From: Hemileia vastatrix | Lineage: Eukaryota > Basidiomycota > Pucciniomycetes > Pucciniales > Zaghouaniaceae | DNA length: 64,000 bases | Assembly: GCA_030280995.1 (NCBI GenBank) | Contig: JASXTE010000001.1 | Coordinates: forward strand, 19,518,106-19,582,105 | Reading direction: 5' to 3' | Shown: piece after piece, positions 43,627-54,432 of the stretch | Layout of the letters: every line of letters begins with the position of its first letter | How positions within the stretch are numbered: position 1 is the first letter of the stretch | Position numbers and translations under genes: made by a program | The notes under the pieces: generated by a model | Database searches by the model: none | The model's input: only the letters and a program-made list of their open reading frames with translations | What the model was told of the DNA's origin: nothing

Positions 43627-44107
43627 CTTGATGATGGTTGAGGTATTTTTTTTGAACAAGATAAGAAAGCCAAAAAAGTTTATAGAAAGAAAGGAATTAT
43701 TTTAGCATAGAAGAAGAAATATAAATAAAAGTCTACTAAAAAAAGGAAAAAATAGAAAAACCTGGTTTTTGCATAGGAGTGCACCCACTCCTACTTTTAT
43801 TTGGGTTCTTGCAAGGAACCTCCCCTAATAACCATGTTTTATTAAGAGATGTGAAGAAATAATGGTAAGGTGAGAGAAAATGGAGTAGAGAAAAGGGAAA
43901 AAAATACATAGTTTTGAAGTAGTGGGAGAAGAAAGAAAAGAAAATGAAAAAATAAAAAAGAAATATGAGAAAAAGGAAAAAAAAGCATTTCAAGTTGTTT
44001 CTGACATGGCTTGTAATTGGGAAAGAGGAAAAATTTTTTAGTCTTTTCTGATGAGGCTTGTGAAGAAAAAGTTTAGGGAATTTGTTTTGCACTAAAGGAC
44101 CATAACC
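43627..44107 (-). other. Copia-2 5' untranslated leader with primer-binding site
   Basis: The minus strand from 44107 starts GGTTATGGTCCTTTAG, a tRNA-iMet-type priming site abutting the LTR. An AT-rich leader follows up to the gag ATG at 43626. No other coding feature is supported. Confidence 0.6.
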
Positions 44108-44215
44108 TATTAGTGGGTGAGTGGTAGATTTAACTATAGAATTAATTAATTTCAGTTTTAGTCTTACTCAAACTTTATATACATTGTTAGACTGAAGCAT
44201 AGTTGAGACCTAACA
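44108..44215 (-). repeat. Copia-2 5' LTR
   Basis: On the minus strand it starts TGTTAGGTCTCAACTATG at 44215 and ends CACTAATA at 44108, followed directly by the priming site. It matches the 3' LTR at 6677-6784 and is followed at 44216-44220 by the GGCCA target duplication. Confidence 0.88.
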
Positions 44216-44220
44216 GGCCA

Positions 44221-45264
44221 ATCATCACCTTTTTAAAATTCTAAGCCACAATCCTCCACTATCTCACCCTCACACAACTTCCAATCCTCCCCCATGATAT
44301 CCAGTCCCCAATTCATCCAAATCCATCCACACCCCTCCCACCTAGTCAATTAACTGCTCAACTGCTGCTCAAATTTCTGGTAAGTCATTTCATCTTCATC
44401 CCTCTATTTCTCACTCATCATTTATATGTTTAAAATATGTACTGAACATCTCTTTTTTCCATTTTTTATCTCATATAACACTTGCTTCTCTTTTAGAAAA
44501 TTCTGTCATTCACATTCTTATAATTTTTACTTGAAACTTGCCAAGCCCCAAATCTCAAAACTAAATACTGACCACATCTAATTCTTTCTACTTAGTTGCT
44601 CTAATACATCCAGTTTCATGGCTTATCAAGAATACAGACCTGTTATCAAGTTACAGGTAGTAAGATACTCTATAGATGGGAATGAACTTATCAAAAGAAA
44701 CTCAAAACATGGCTCAGAAGTGAGCCCCAAATCACTTCTATGCTTGAAAAACCTTTATAATAACATCCAAGAAGTAGTATCAGATCCTGCCAGTTATTTG
44801 AGACATTGAAAAACATTGAACTTTCAAGAGAAAGCCCACAAGCTCCTCAAAGCCATGATTTTTACCAACCCAACCATATATCTTACAGAGCTCCAGAGGA
44901 AATTGATACATCAACAAGATTTCTGGATCTGTATCAGGAAAATAGAGAATTAATTTTACCTTTATCTCCACATGTCCTGTGTCAGCTGGAAGGTTACACT
45001 AAACTACCAAAAGACAGTTATTGGAAGCTATTATTATGGTAGCTTATAATAAAATAAGAATATTATAAAAAAATCAATATATTATAAAAAAGATCATAAA
45101 AAATATATGTAAAACTATAAATAAAATAAAATAAATATATTATTTTGACTTCAATCCATGAAGATACTGATGCATAAATTCTGTTCATATGGTGTTATTT
45201 CCAAGAATGAAAAGTACTTAAAGTTTATATAAAGAGATAATAAAAAACTAATTAAAAACTCAAT
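44221..45264 (+). other. Flank of Copia-2 with a possible Tc1/IS630-like transposase N-terminal fragment
   Basis: Around 44618-44960 one frame reads YRPVIKLQVVRYSIDGNELI, VSPKSLLCLKNLYNNIQEVV and, after a TGA at about 44807, LLKAMIFTNPTIYLTELQRK. This resembles the helix-turn-helix N-terminus of fungal Tc1/mariner-IS630-type transposases. No catalytic domain follows and the frame decays after 44950, so at best it is a truncated relic. The remainder of the interval shows nothing else. Confidence 0.3.
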
Positions 45265-45464
45265 AGGGGGTATCAAAGTTAGAAATTTGTAATTAATTAT
45301 AAGGTATTTAACAACACAAAAATAAATTTACAGAGTTGACATTATTTCTCAGTAAAAAGGTGTTTTTGGAGCAGAATATGCCATATATGAAACACTAATA
45401 ATGGTTGATTTGGTGGAAAGAAGAGGTATTTTAAAAAGGAAGATTTCTAAATTTGATACCCCCT
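45265..45464. mobile_element. 200-bp Harbinger-type MITE
   Basis: Its ends AGGGGGTATCAAAGTTAGAA and its complement-like TTTCTAAATTTGATACCCCCT form terminal inverted repeats. It is flanked by AAT on both sides (45262-45264, 45465-45467). There is no coding capacity. The termini match those of H1/H2 in the first 12 bases, so the H-type transposase is the probable source of mobility. Confidence 0.82.
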
Positions 45465-45639
45465 AATGTTAAGGTCTTAAAAATAGGATCCAACTTGGTT
45501 GAAAAATTTCTCTTTGAGGCACAAGGTATAAGTTAAGAATCACTAGTCACACCTGTGCAGAGAACCTCACAGGACACAGGCTCACACAACTGGACAACTG
45601 AATCTCCTGACTTCAATAGGGGGTGTCAGTTCTGGAAAA

Positions 45640-45770
45640 TCCGCACTTAACTTAAGTGCAGATTTCAAACCATATCAGCACTTACAAATCAGCACTTAAA
45701 TTTTGCAAAAAAGTCACTTATTTCAAAAATGGGTGTCAGTTCTTAACTCAAATCAGCACTTTTTTTGTGA
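45640..45770. repeat. H4 left subterminal iterons
   Basis: At least five copies of GCACTTA-like motifs lie within ~130 bp of the left end (CCGCACTTAACTTAAGTGC, AGCACTTACAAATC, AGCACTTAAATTT, AGTCACTTATTTC). The right end has matching AAGTGCGGATTTG copies at about 48950-49108. Such arrays commonly bind transposases. Confidence 0.6.
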
Positions 45771-45829
45771 TTTTTTTTTCAAAACCACATGTTGGCCACA
45801 TCATCCCTTTCTTTCCCATACCATTTTGT

Positions 45830-46095
45830 ACTCTCCAAATGTCCTCTTTGTGTACTTCATTCACTTGGGTTGGTATTTTGGTTTGTTGCATATTCATTTT
45901 TTTTTGGAATTTACGGCAAAATTTTTTTTTTGGATGGCTCATTGGTTTTCTTTCACCAGCTCAACATGAAATCGCATATTTTGTCAGTGATTTTTTTTTT
46001 CATTCATCCCTCATATCCTTTTCCTATTCTCCTCCAACATCCCTCAAACAATATGGTTTCATTCATTTTGTCATCTCATCTCTCCAGGTAAGTAA
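45830..46095 (+). other. Conserved UTR-like block (H4, inverted)
   Basis: It is the plus-strand equivalent of the minus-strand block 29720-29995 of H2, ending CTCTCCAG|GTAAGT. The apparent 177-codon frame through it (45656-46189) is not preserved in H1, H2 or H3, so I do not treat it as a gene. Confidence 0.5.
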
Positions 46096-46099
46096 CTTT

Positions 46100-47046
46100 A
46101 TTCTTTTTTTTGATTTTTTGATTACTAATTATAATTTTTTTTTGTTTTTTTTTGTTTATTTTATTTTTTTATCTAAATTTTTTTTGTAAGTGGTTATTTT
46201 GGATTTCAATGGTATAATTAACCTTTTTTTCTCTCCCTCTTTACTTTCTTTTTTAGCTTCATCACCCTACTCTTCATCCCTCCTTTGCATGGTCATTATC
46301 CCCCTTTCCCTTATTTCACTTTTTTTTGGCTCCATTTCATTGAAACACATACATTGCACATTCTTTATGCATTTCACTTACTCCATATTCAATTTCCCCA
46401 CAATTCCAACATCAATCTTTCTCACTCTATTTTTCCTACTTTTCAATCAAGGTAAGTTTCATCTCCTTTTTTTCATGCCTATATGATATCTCATTCCTTT
46501 TATGAAAAGTTCATACTTAAATATATGTATGACTCTTATCTGGATAACAGTGAACTTATAAAACTTCTTTTGATCTCATCTTCATTACCACTTTTCAAGT
46601 TTTTGTAAAATTTTGAAAATCAGACTCGGAATTAGGGTTAGGTTTATTCAAATCTAATTTTCTTTTTACTGAAGATTCTCCTGAAGGCTACCTTTCATTT
46701 CCTACAAACAGATTTGAATTTGATCCAGTGGTTGCTGAGATATTGACCGTTAAAGTTGAGCCTTTTTTTTCCCAATTTAAATTTTTATTTCATTTTTTTA
46801 TGTAACAAATTAGGGTTAGGTTTATTTAAATCACATGTCCTTTAACTGACGATTCTACTAAAGCATATCTTTCATTTCCCTCAAACAGGTTTGAATTAGG
46901 TTCAGTGGTTGCTGAGATTTTGACCTTTGAAGTTGAGCCTTTTTTCCAAATTTCACTTGTCTTATTTCACATTTTTATATTGCATATTTAGAGGATAAGG
47001 ATTCTTAAACTCTTATATGATTATTATCTAGGCATTTCAATTATAT
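46100..47046. other. H4 internal stretch without a supported gene
   Basis: The stretch is T-rich with introns-like GTAAGT (46088, 46451) and AG sites. It contains two related ~190-bp segments (about 46626-46770 and 46810-46945) sharing TTAGGGTTAGGTTTATT and GGTTCAGTGGTTGCTGAGAT, an imperfect direct duplication. The Ser-rich oxygenase leader exon found in H2 is absent. Confidence 0.45.
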
Positions 47047-47633
47047 AGGCATATATTTGTTGCTCAAGAATATCACTAAAGCTCAAAAAGATGAAGATTT
47101 TTGCTTATGGGACACTCTACCTTCCTTTAACTCTTCTCTTGCTCTTTGACTCAAAAAGCACTGTAATAAAGCATTTGAAAAAAATCATGAATTTGCAACC
47201 AAAGTTGGAATACCAAATTGGTGTGACTCCAAATGGGAAGATATCAGCCACGAATATTTTTTATTTTCTAATGTTATTATCACTCATTCTGGATTTCACA
47301 ATAAAATTCACACCGATACCAAGGACACCAATTTTCTTACTTTTGGTATATTCTCATATATCAAACCGATTACTGGACAACCAATACCATCTCCAGCTAA
47401 AATCAAATGACATGGTTTATATTTTCCAGACCACCGGTGCATCATTGATTTTGGTTTGGGAAATGGTATCATCGAAACTATTTGGAATTCTTCTAAGGAT
47501 AATCATCAAAAGACCAAAGCTCCTCCTGGTTTGGAATCCTGTCAAGATTTAACACATTTTGGTTGCTCATTTCAAATCAGTCATAAGTTGATTCAAAGAA
47601 TCAATAAGTTAATGAAAGAAGGTAAAGTTAATT
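47047..47633 (+). pseudogene. H4 TET/JBP-like oxygenase, exon 2 only
   Basis: The acceptor TTATATAG precedes GCATATATTTGTTGCTCAAG. The frame then reads KDEDFCLWDTLPSF, NHEFATKVGIPNW, NKIHTDTKDTNFLTFGIF (H-x-D), DHRCIIDFGLGNGIIETIWN, SSKDNHQKTKAP (distal His) and THFGCSFQISHKLIQRINKL, ending EGKVN and TGA. It keeps the C-terminus better than H2. In-frame TGA codons after SSLAL (shared with H2) and before HGLYFPDH break it. The first exon is missing. Confidence 0.72.
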
Positions 47634-47764
47634 GATTTAAAAAAACTTTATTTAGATCCAAAAATTATGGGGATTAGAGTTGTCATCAAAAATTTTATAT
47701 TTTTTCGTAAATTTTTAATAAATATTTTTTATGTATCAATTTCCTCAACTAAAGTAATGGGCCC

Positions 47765-47974
47765 ATGACCTTGTGTTGTATAAATGGTAATCATGATAAC
47801 ATTTATTTGTTTCATGGGGCTCCTCTAGCCTATACCTTTGGAAAGTCCCAAACATTTGTTTCTAGACTTGGTCTGCATTTTGGCTTGAGGGATAGTCATT
47901 ACTTTAAACTAGGGAAAGTGATATATATTAGATATTTATTTAATAATTTATGTAATTATATTAAATTTAGATGA
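47765..47974 (+). other. Conserved orphan frame downstream of TET exon (H4)
   Basis: The frame reads LCCINGNHDNIYLFHGAPLA, SQTFVSRLGLHFGLRDSHYF and K(L)GK, free of stops for about 65 codons. It is the same frame as in H2 (26757-26990). Family unknown. Confidence 0.4.
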
Positions 47975-47979
47975 CTTCC

Positions 47980-48180
47980 ACCACTTACTTCAATAAAATG
48001 CAGGGGGGGGGGGGGTATTGCCAAATTTTCAAATCTGACATGTGAAATTGATGACTTAGAAAAATTTTGGTGATATCCACCCCTTGCTTCAAAAAAATGC
48101 AGGGGAGAGTATTGCCAATTTTTTAAAACAGATATAGAATTTTTTTGACTTGTAAATATTTTGGTGAAAATTTTTGATGA
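47980..48180. repeat. Tandem repeat (H4 copy)
   Basis: About two units of the TATCACC-AAAATTTT..GGCAATAC repeat in inverted orientation relative to H2, with a G13 run at 48003-48015. It is fused at about 48190 directly to the truncated transposase. Confidence 0.75.
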
Positions 48181-48200
48181 GAATGTGAAAGTAATTGTTT

Positions 48201-48817
48201 CCACCTTGAGCAGGTTTCTGGCTCAAAGGAATAGCAGTACCATCAACAAAACCAATACATCCTGGGAAGCCCTCTGCTTGCATAACCTGAGATGATTCAA
48301 GTCACTCTTCTTTTGTTGGCCAGGTGAGAAGTTGAGATTACAAGGAGTTGATGGCAGTGATACATTGTTTGGTATAAGTGTTAACTGAACCATACCCTAA
48401 ATCAAAGACATTTTCTAAACATTTCAAAGCGGCTCCATTACCATTTGAACCCAAATGACATAGTGTGATGGCCAATAGAATTGAAGGATGTTGTTATTCT
48501 TTTTGAGAATTATTGTGAAATATGGGATGATCCTGAATAAGCTCAAGCAATTTAAGGAAAAATTCCTGAGAAGTCCTGAACAGCTGTCTAAAACTGGGTG
48601 TAGATAGTTTAAGAAGTGTTTGGATGGTGTACTTGGGGGTATGAAGTACTTGAGGCTTTCTGGGAAGAAGGTAACGTTTCATGGCCATTTTTGATAAAAA
48701 GACAAAATCTTCTTCTAGATCAGAATCAGAATCGCAATCAGAGTTCAAGAGCAGTTCAAGAGCCATGAAAGTCATTGCTTTATGTAATTTATCACGATTT
48801 GAAAGTGAGGAATGCAT
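48201..48817 (-). pseudogene. H4 transposase, truncated after first catalytic Asp
   Basis: The ATG at 48817 gives MHSSLSNRDKLHKAMTFMAL, then RKPQVLHTPKYTIQTLL, FRQLFRTSQEFFLKLLEL and FPGCIGFVDGTAIPLSQKPA. The frame stops making sense after GGNNYF near 48201, where it joins the tandem repeat. Stops at about 48494, 48345 and 48302. The second Asp and Glu are lost, so the element is non-autonomous. Similarity to H2 is lower than H1-H2 similarity. Confidence 0.72.
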
Positions 48818-49125
48818 GACTCTTATATGATATGATATGAAGATGTAAGTGATGTACGATGTTTTGAGTTATGAAGTGTTATGCTGCGGAGTGCTGCGTA
48901 TGAATGGGATGATGCTGACAAATCAGTGAAATGGGACTTGATGGTGAAATCAGCACTTTTGGTTGAGAAAGTGCGGATTTGAGTGAAATAAGTGACTTAT
49001 TTCATTTTGAAATCCACCAGTATTGGGGCTAGTGTGTTTTGGAAATCTGCACTTATTTAAGTGCGGATTTGTTCAAATTTAAGTGCGGATTTGTAAGTGC
49101 GGATTTGCCAGAGCTGACACCCCCT

Positions 49126-49979
49126 AATATTAGACCTTCTCCATTAAATCTTGGACCACTTTAATACCTCATAGGGCACTTACAAAAGATCTTAATCAAT
49201 TTTTCTCATTCATTCATTTTATTTTTCCATTGTTTTTTCTCTTATCTTTTCCTTTCATACTATATCTTTAAAAGGCTGTGTTTTTTGTAGTGATTTAGTT
49301 ATGTGGATGGTGATAGGTGTGGGGAGGAAATTTTTGAAGTAAGGGTAAATTAGGGCTATGTTGTGAATGTCAGAAAATACAGATAGGTCAAAAACCACAA
49401 AATATTATTATATAGATGAATATAAATTTGTCAATTCTACATCAATTTTAAGTATTAATAGCTAATTAGATTTGTATTAATTAGTTAAATCTTACTATAT
49501 TGCAAAAATATGAGTGAGATATGGTACTTATTAGTGAAAATAACATGCTAAACTTAGATGAATATAACTCTATCAATTTCAGTATGATTTTGAGTCTGAA
49601 TACCCCATTGTCTTTGGATTCATCATTTTAATACTCCAATCCCTTCAAAATATAATTTTAGCTAATTATTTGAGCAAGATATGGAAATTATATGCGCAAA
49701 AAAAATTAGATCTAAATGGCTATATAGTTTTTTATTTAACATAGCAGGGAATGTGGAGAATGTTTGGCCCTCATAAGGCTATGTAGCACTTTTAAATAAA
49801 ATGGGTTATAAAAAGCAAATCATTTTCTAGATTATTGTTTGTCTCAGAAGCAACCTTTAAATAAATTAAAATAGAATCTCCATTTAACAGAAGTTTTTAA
49901 TAGGTTGAGAGTCATCACATGTTTTATATTAAAGAAGGTGATTTTAATGAAAAAAAGGTGGATATTTGAATTAAGAGGA
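49126..49979. other. Spacer without a supported gene
   Basis: An AT-rich interval between H4 and a degenerate Harbinger right end. Open frames are short and I see no domain, repeat or promoter that I can support. Confidence 0.4.
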
Positions 49980-50344
49980 ATTTAGTAATTTAGTAATGCA
50001 CATCCAGACTCAAGTAGGGAGATATATTAATGTGTGTAGATAGAATTTTTTTTCAAGGCTTGAGGCAAAGATTTAGGTATATTAAGGGCCAGATAGGCAT
50101 AAGATAAAGATCTATTATTCTAAAATATGTGCCTTGATGAAAAATAAATCATGGATTGGATGAGTGTGGGATCTACCATTAAATGTGGTAGTTGAAGATG
50201 TAAATCAAGAAAAATAGTTTATTAAATGTCTCTTATCAATTAGTCCCAGGTCTAGTGGATTAGAATCTTATGCTATAAATATTTTTGGATTTGGGAAAAT
50301 AAATGGTGGATCTCTAATGGTGGAAGTAAGTGCCTTGATACTCC
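49980..50344. mobile_element. Degenerate Harbinger right end
   Basis: It aligns with the right subterminal region of H1/H2: GTGTGTAGATAGAA, ATCATGGATTGGATGAGTGTGGG and TTATCAATTAGTCCCAGGTCTAGTGGATTAGAA (decayed palindrome). It ends GCCTTGATACTCCCT before ATT. No transposase remains and no left end was found. It looks like an old, truncated relative. Confidence 0.55.
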
Positions 50345-50428
50345 CTATTAATCATTTTAAAGTAGAACACAAGGTCATTATATTTTTTCCTTCTGGTCCA
50401 GAACAATTATTTTAACTTCTATGAGATA

Positions 50429-50936
50429 TGTCAGGCTAAGTCCAAGTCCAGAGACGTGAATAGCTTGCTGGTCTAGTGTCTAGAAGATTTACAAAAGGTC
50501 CCAAATGAATACAATGGTATAAAACAAGCAAGTAGTAGAATAAAATCAATTATAAGGCTCAGTAATTTACTCTCACTTATTATAATTGGTATTACAAGGC
50601 TTATTGTTGTGCAGAAAAATAGATGTAATATATTTAAAATACTATTCAAAGACTCTCTAAAGTACTAATGAAATGTAAGATAAATTGTATTGGTTATATA
50701 TTGTAATTGTAATTGTAAAAATGATAAATTGAATGTAGAAAATATGACCAAAAACCCCCTCCTTTTATACCCAATAATTCCCCAATGATGCCCCTTGATG
50801 ATTCCAATCCTATACACGGCCAAATGTGCCTCAAAATAACTAGTAGACCTGTCCAACAACATAAGGAATGACCAATGACAGCCAAAGAATAATATCACAC
50901 GCCAAAATCCTGAAATAATAGGGATAATCCATCACA
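50429..50936 (-). repeat. LTR-like segment with minus-strand TATA box (candidate solo LTR)
   Basis: The segment begins TGTCAGGCTAAG and ends CCATCACA (TG..CA). On the minus strand a GGGTATAAAAGGAGG motif near 50752-50766 resembles an LTR core promoter. No target duplication or partner copy was identified, so the limits are tentative. Short open frames inside it are not supported. Confidence 0.3.
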
Positions 50937-51052
50937 AATAAAGAATAACCCAAAGAAGAGTGTATATGCGTGTAATATCTATTTTTAATAGACTAAAAAT
51001 AAAGAAAAAGTACTAAATATAACACAGTATTAAGGGGGATTAACAGTAGAAA

Positions 51053-51728
51053 TGTTAGAGTTAATTATTACAAATTTATACGTGAAATCCCTGTCCAAAA
51101 ATAAGCATTATTGACTGAGAAACCACTGAAAAACCCAATTTAATGCGTGTAAGGGCTGATCCCTGTATGCAGACTCTTGGCAGGCGTAACCACGGGTAAA
51201 TCCTTGACTAAATAGGCAATTTTTAAGCATGGTAGCATAATTGGGTGCCAAGACTGATGTAACTAATGCAATTAGTGTATTTAATAAGGTTAAATCACAT
51301 TGAAACTAAATTAAGACACTAAATAAGCGTTCCTCGCCTATTTTAGTGTGTTTCCACATATAGTGCATGTATGTGGGGTAATTTTAGCGTGAAAAATACT
51401 AACTTTGCTAAAAATGAAGCTATTCACACGGGAAAAATGCAGGCAGTATGTAGCCACTGCACAGAGGCCATTTCTGGCATAAAAAACACCAAATTTGAAA
51501 AGTGTTATTTTTAAACTTTTAAATAGCCAGATCAATTGTTCCAAATAAGGCAAATTGATCTGTCAAGGCGCATTTTTATTATCTTAACATTTATAGCGCA
51601 TATATCCAGCTTTTAGTGATAATAAGCACATTTATCAATTATTTCAATAAAATAATAGAAAAATTAGCTTTATGTGTACTTAAAAATTATGTAGGCTTAT
51701 GGCTAAGGTTCTTAAGGTTACCCTAACA
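51053..51728. repeat. Second LTR-like segment (candidate)
   Basis: The segment is bounded by TGTTAG at 51053 and CTAACA at 51728 (6-bp inverted termini) and preceded by a purine-rich stretch (AAGGGGGATTAACAGTAGAAA). No duplication of flanking bases and no second copy in the window, hence low confidence. No gene is supported here. Confidence 0.25.
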
Positions 51729-51954
51729 TATTATAACTTAATATTAAGTACATAAGACTTAAATAAGGTGGATATATGCATGTATATAATGCTTTATAAT
51801 GGCATATATTTGTATTAAATCAATTTTTTATACAATTATTTATTGTTCCCATGTATGCTACATATGTTTAACATAATTTGTTAGTAATTTTACTCAGTCC
51901 TGAGAATATTCAGGCTGACAAGATATGTGTTTACATATGCAGGTAATATGTGTT

Positions 51955-52867
51955 GGCTTGTATGGTAGGTGAGTATATAAATTGACTTAGTTTTTAGGTT
52001 AATAAGATGATATTTAAGTAGGATTGTCTGATTTAGAATACTTGAGTAGTAATTTTATAATATAATATGTCTCTTATTTCTTCAGGTTGAACAGTTATGA
52101 TTCCAAATAAAGGATTTAAATTTTAAATAAATTATTTGTATTATTGATGTAAGTTATATTGTATATAATTTAATAAATTTGATTAAGTAAAAAAGAGATG
52201 ATTCTAAAATAAAATAAAAGAAACCCTTTCATAGAAAAATTTAATAAAACATGAATATTGTTGAAGTCAAAAAAATCATTGATAAGTGAATTTAAATTTT
52301 TAATATAAAATTAATTTAAGACTGAAATTATGAGATAAATTGAAAGATTAAATTAAGTTTAATAAAACAATAAGAATTTATTAAAATTAAGATATTTTAA
52401 GTTTAAGTTTAATAAACAACACAGTTAAATTATCCCTTAAAGCTCCAAGGAAATACCAAAGCCTCTTGCCATGCTGTCCCTGGCCTCCCTCTAGCCAACT
52501 TCAAGCAAGGTCTGAGTCCCAGTAACTACATGGGCTTAGATCTACAACTTTTCCATATTTTTATTTAATTTATTTGTATGTTTTTATTTTATAGAATCTA
52601 TTTGTATGTTTTTATTAATGTAATCAGTTTTTTATAAAAATGAAATGAAATTTTTAAAAATTAAAATAAATTTTTTGCATAATTTAAAAATAACTTTAAG
52701 AACTATAAAATTTATTGTAATATAGTTGATATTACTTACACACAATAAAAAACTTAAATAACTATAAATATTAATATTATAATATTTTAATAATTAAGTA
52801 ATTTAATATTTGGGTAATCATTTTAATCAGATCAGTTTAACTATGCACAATAAGTTACTGGCTGACA
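51955..52867 (-). repeat. G2 3' LTR
   Basis: On the minus strand it starts TGTCAGCCAGTAACTTATTG at 52867, directly after the purine tract GAGTGAGGTAG and the chromodomain frame. Its lower part (51968-52161) matches the visible 5' LTR. The exact end, near ACTCACCTACCATACA, is uncertain. Confidence 0.6.
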
Positions 52868-54430
52868 CTACCTCACTCTAAAAAAATAAAAGTGTTTAGA
52901 TTTTTTCTTATACTTCTTTAATAGGATGTTTAAATTGGACATTTCCTCAGAAATAATACACCTATCAAATTCAGTAGGATTTCCTTTATATATTAATAAA
53001 TACTCAGTTCCCCTTTCTCTAGTAAGATTTCTCTCATTAAGGATTCTTTCAATTTCAGCTTTCTCATACATTTCCAAAGGCTTAGACTTTGGTCTTCATT
53101 TCTTTTAGAGAATATATCAGGATTATTTGAAATGTTAGTCTTTATTAAAGATATTGGAAATACTGGATGTTTTCTATCATATTGAGAATATAATAAAACT
53201 TAAACAGCATTATTACCTATCATCTTTTTTACAACAAATGGACCAATAAATGTATCTTTTAGTTTATTGTTACCTTTTAAGTTGAAATGTACTGTAAAAA
53301 TAAGAGCTTCATCTCCTTGTTTATAAGTAAATTATTTATGGGATTTGTCCCATTTTTTCTTCTGATATTGGCATGCATTTTCAGTATATTTGTATGCATG
53401 ATTTCTACATAATTTTTGCATTTGATGAAAAAACTTAGCACCAGGATGTATATCTAACCTGGGTATGTTTTTATTTTTCAAAGAGATGGAGTTCTTGGTA
53501 CATATCCTACCCATAACTCAAAAGGTCTTTTCTCAGTTACCTAATGAAAAATACTGTTATAAGCAAATTCAAGGCCTGGAAGAAGTGTTACCCAATCATG
53601 AGTATACCTATAATTGTCCTTGAATTCCATACCAAAATCACAATATTTCCTTGTTATGTCTTTTAAGGTTTGTATCATAATGTCAGCCAATCCATCAGTC
53701 TGTGGATGATGTGCTCTGGATAATTTTAAATCACAACCACAAACTTCCATTAAGGAAGTCTAAAAGTCTGATGTAAATTTTTGGTCTCTATCAGATATAA
53801 TAGCTTTTGAAATTCAGCTGTATTAAACATACTAGTCCACCATATGAAAGCTAATTCCTTAGTAGAAATATAATTGTGGGTAGGAATGAATTTACACACT
53901 TTTGTAAATCTATCCACTATTACCCAAAATGAGTTAAATTTATCTTTACCTGCTGTTGGAAAGCCTGTTACAAATTCCATGTTTTTTATTTGCCATGGTG
54001 AATTTGGACTTTAAATTTTTTGCTTTAATCCTGTTTCTCTACCAGTTAATTTTTTAGATTTTTGGAATGAACCACAAGAGTCAACATATTGTCAAGAATC
54101 TTCTGATATAGTATCCCACCAAGTGGTACTTTTTAATCTGATGATGTTTTTTCCAGGTCAAAATGCCCTGCTAGTATTTCATCATGAAATAATTTAAGAA
54201 TAATTTATTTCATTGATGAAGATATATATACTACACTACTACGTTCTCTTCTATAATATATGATTTCATCTTCTAATGAAAATTTTCCTTTTTCCAGACC
54301 CGTTTTATCTTTTACTAATATAGTTTTTATCAAAGGTTTGACTGATGATTTTTTTTGATCATTAAGTATAATTGCTAATCTCTTTAAATTTTCATCATAT
54401 TTATATGATTTAACAATAGTTTGCATTAGC
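52868..54430 (-). pseudogene. G2 integrase and chromodomain, degenerate
   Basis: From the C-terminus: chromodomain-like EIERILNERNLTRERGTEYL with TEFDRCIISEEMSN (53077-52868); SH3-like GNNKLKDTFIGPFVV near 53250; WDKSHK near 53345; core HHPQTDGLADIMIQTLKDI (Glu region changed) and YRYTHDWVTLLPGLEFAYNS (53750-53541); MEFVTGFPTAGKDKFNSFW and VIVDRFTKVCKFIP (53980-53840). Upstream 54426-54205 corresponds to the linker before the zinc finger. Stops and shifts throughout. Confidence 0.72.
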
Positions 54431-54432
54431 TC

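Larger units (their letters stand above)
6677..44215 (-). mobile_element. Copia-2: Ty1/copia element split by nested insertions
   Basis: Two 108-bp LTRs in the same orientation (6677-6784 and 44108-44215) start TGTTAGG on the minus strand. The element is flanked by a perfect 5-bp duplication GGCCA (6672-6676 and 44216-44220). The coding order on the minus strand is gag (43626 to 43402, then 16343 to about 15260), protease, integrase, RT and RNase H (to 6957). The gag frame continues exactly across the H1 insertion once one ATT is removed, and the RNase H frame continues across Copia-1 once one CTTTT is removed. Subtracting both insertions leaves about 5.3 kb, normal for copia. The element carries many stops and is dead. 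Confidence 0.92.
45618..49125. mobile_element. H4: rearranged Harbinger element
   Basis: The termini AGGGGGTGTCAGTTCTGG and CCAGAGCTGACACCCCCT are flanked by AAT (45615-45617, 49126-49128), 3508 bp in all. Both ends carry several copies of a GCACTTA/AAGTGCGGATTTG motif. Inside are the UTR-like block (45830-46095), a TET exon (47047-47633), the orphan frame and tandem repeat (47765-48180) and the 5' part of the transposase (48201-48817). Relative to H2, the block-TET-repeat segment is inverted against the transposase. ORF1 is missing. Confidence 0.8.

Noticed and set aside
45656..46189. 177-codon Phe-rich plus-strand frame
   Set aside because: Lies in the UTR-like block whose frame is not conserved in H1, H2 or H3; Phe and Ser richness comes from T-rich DNA.
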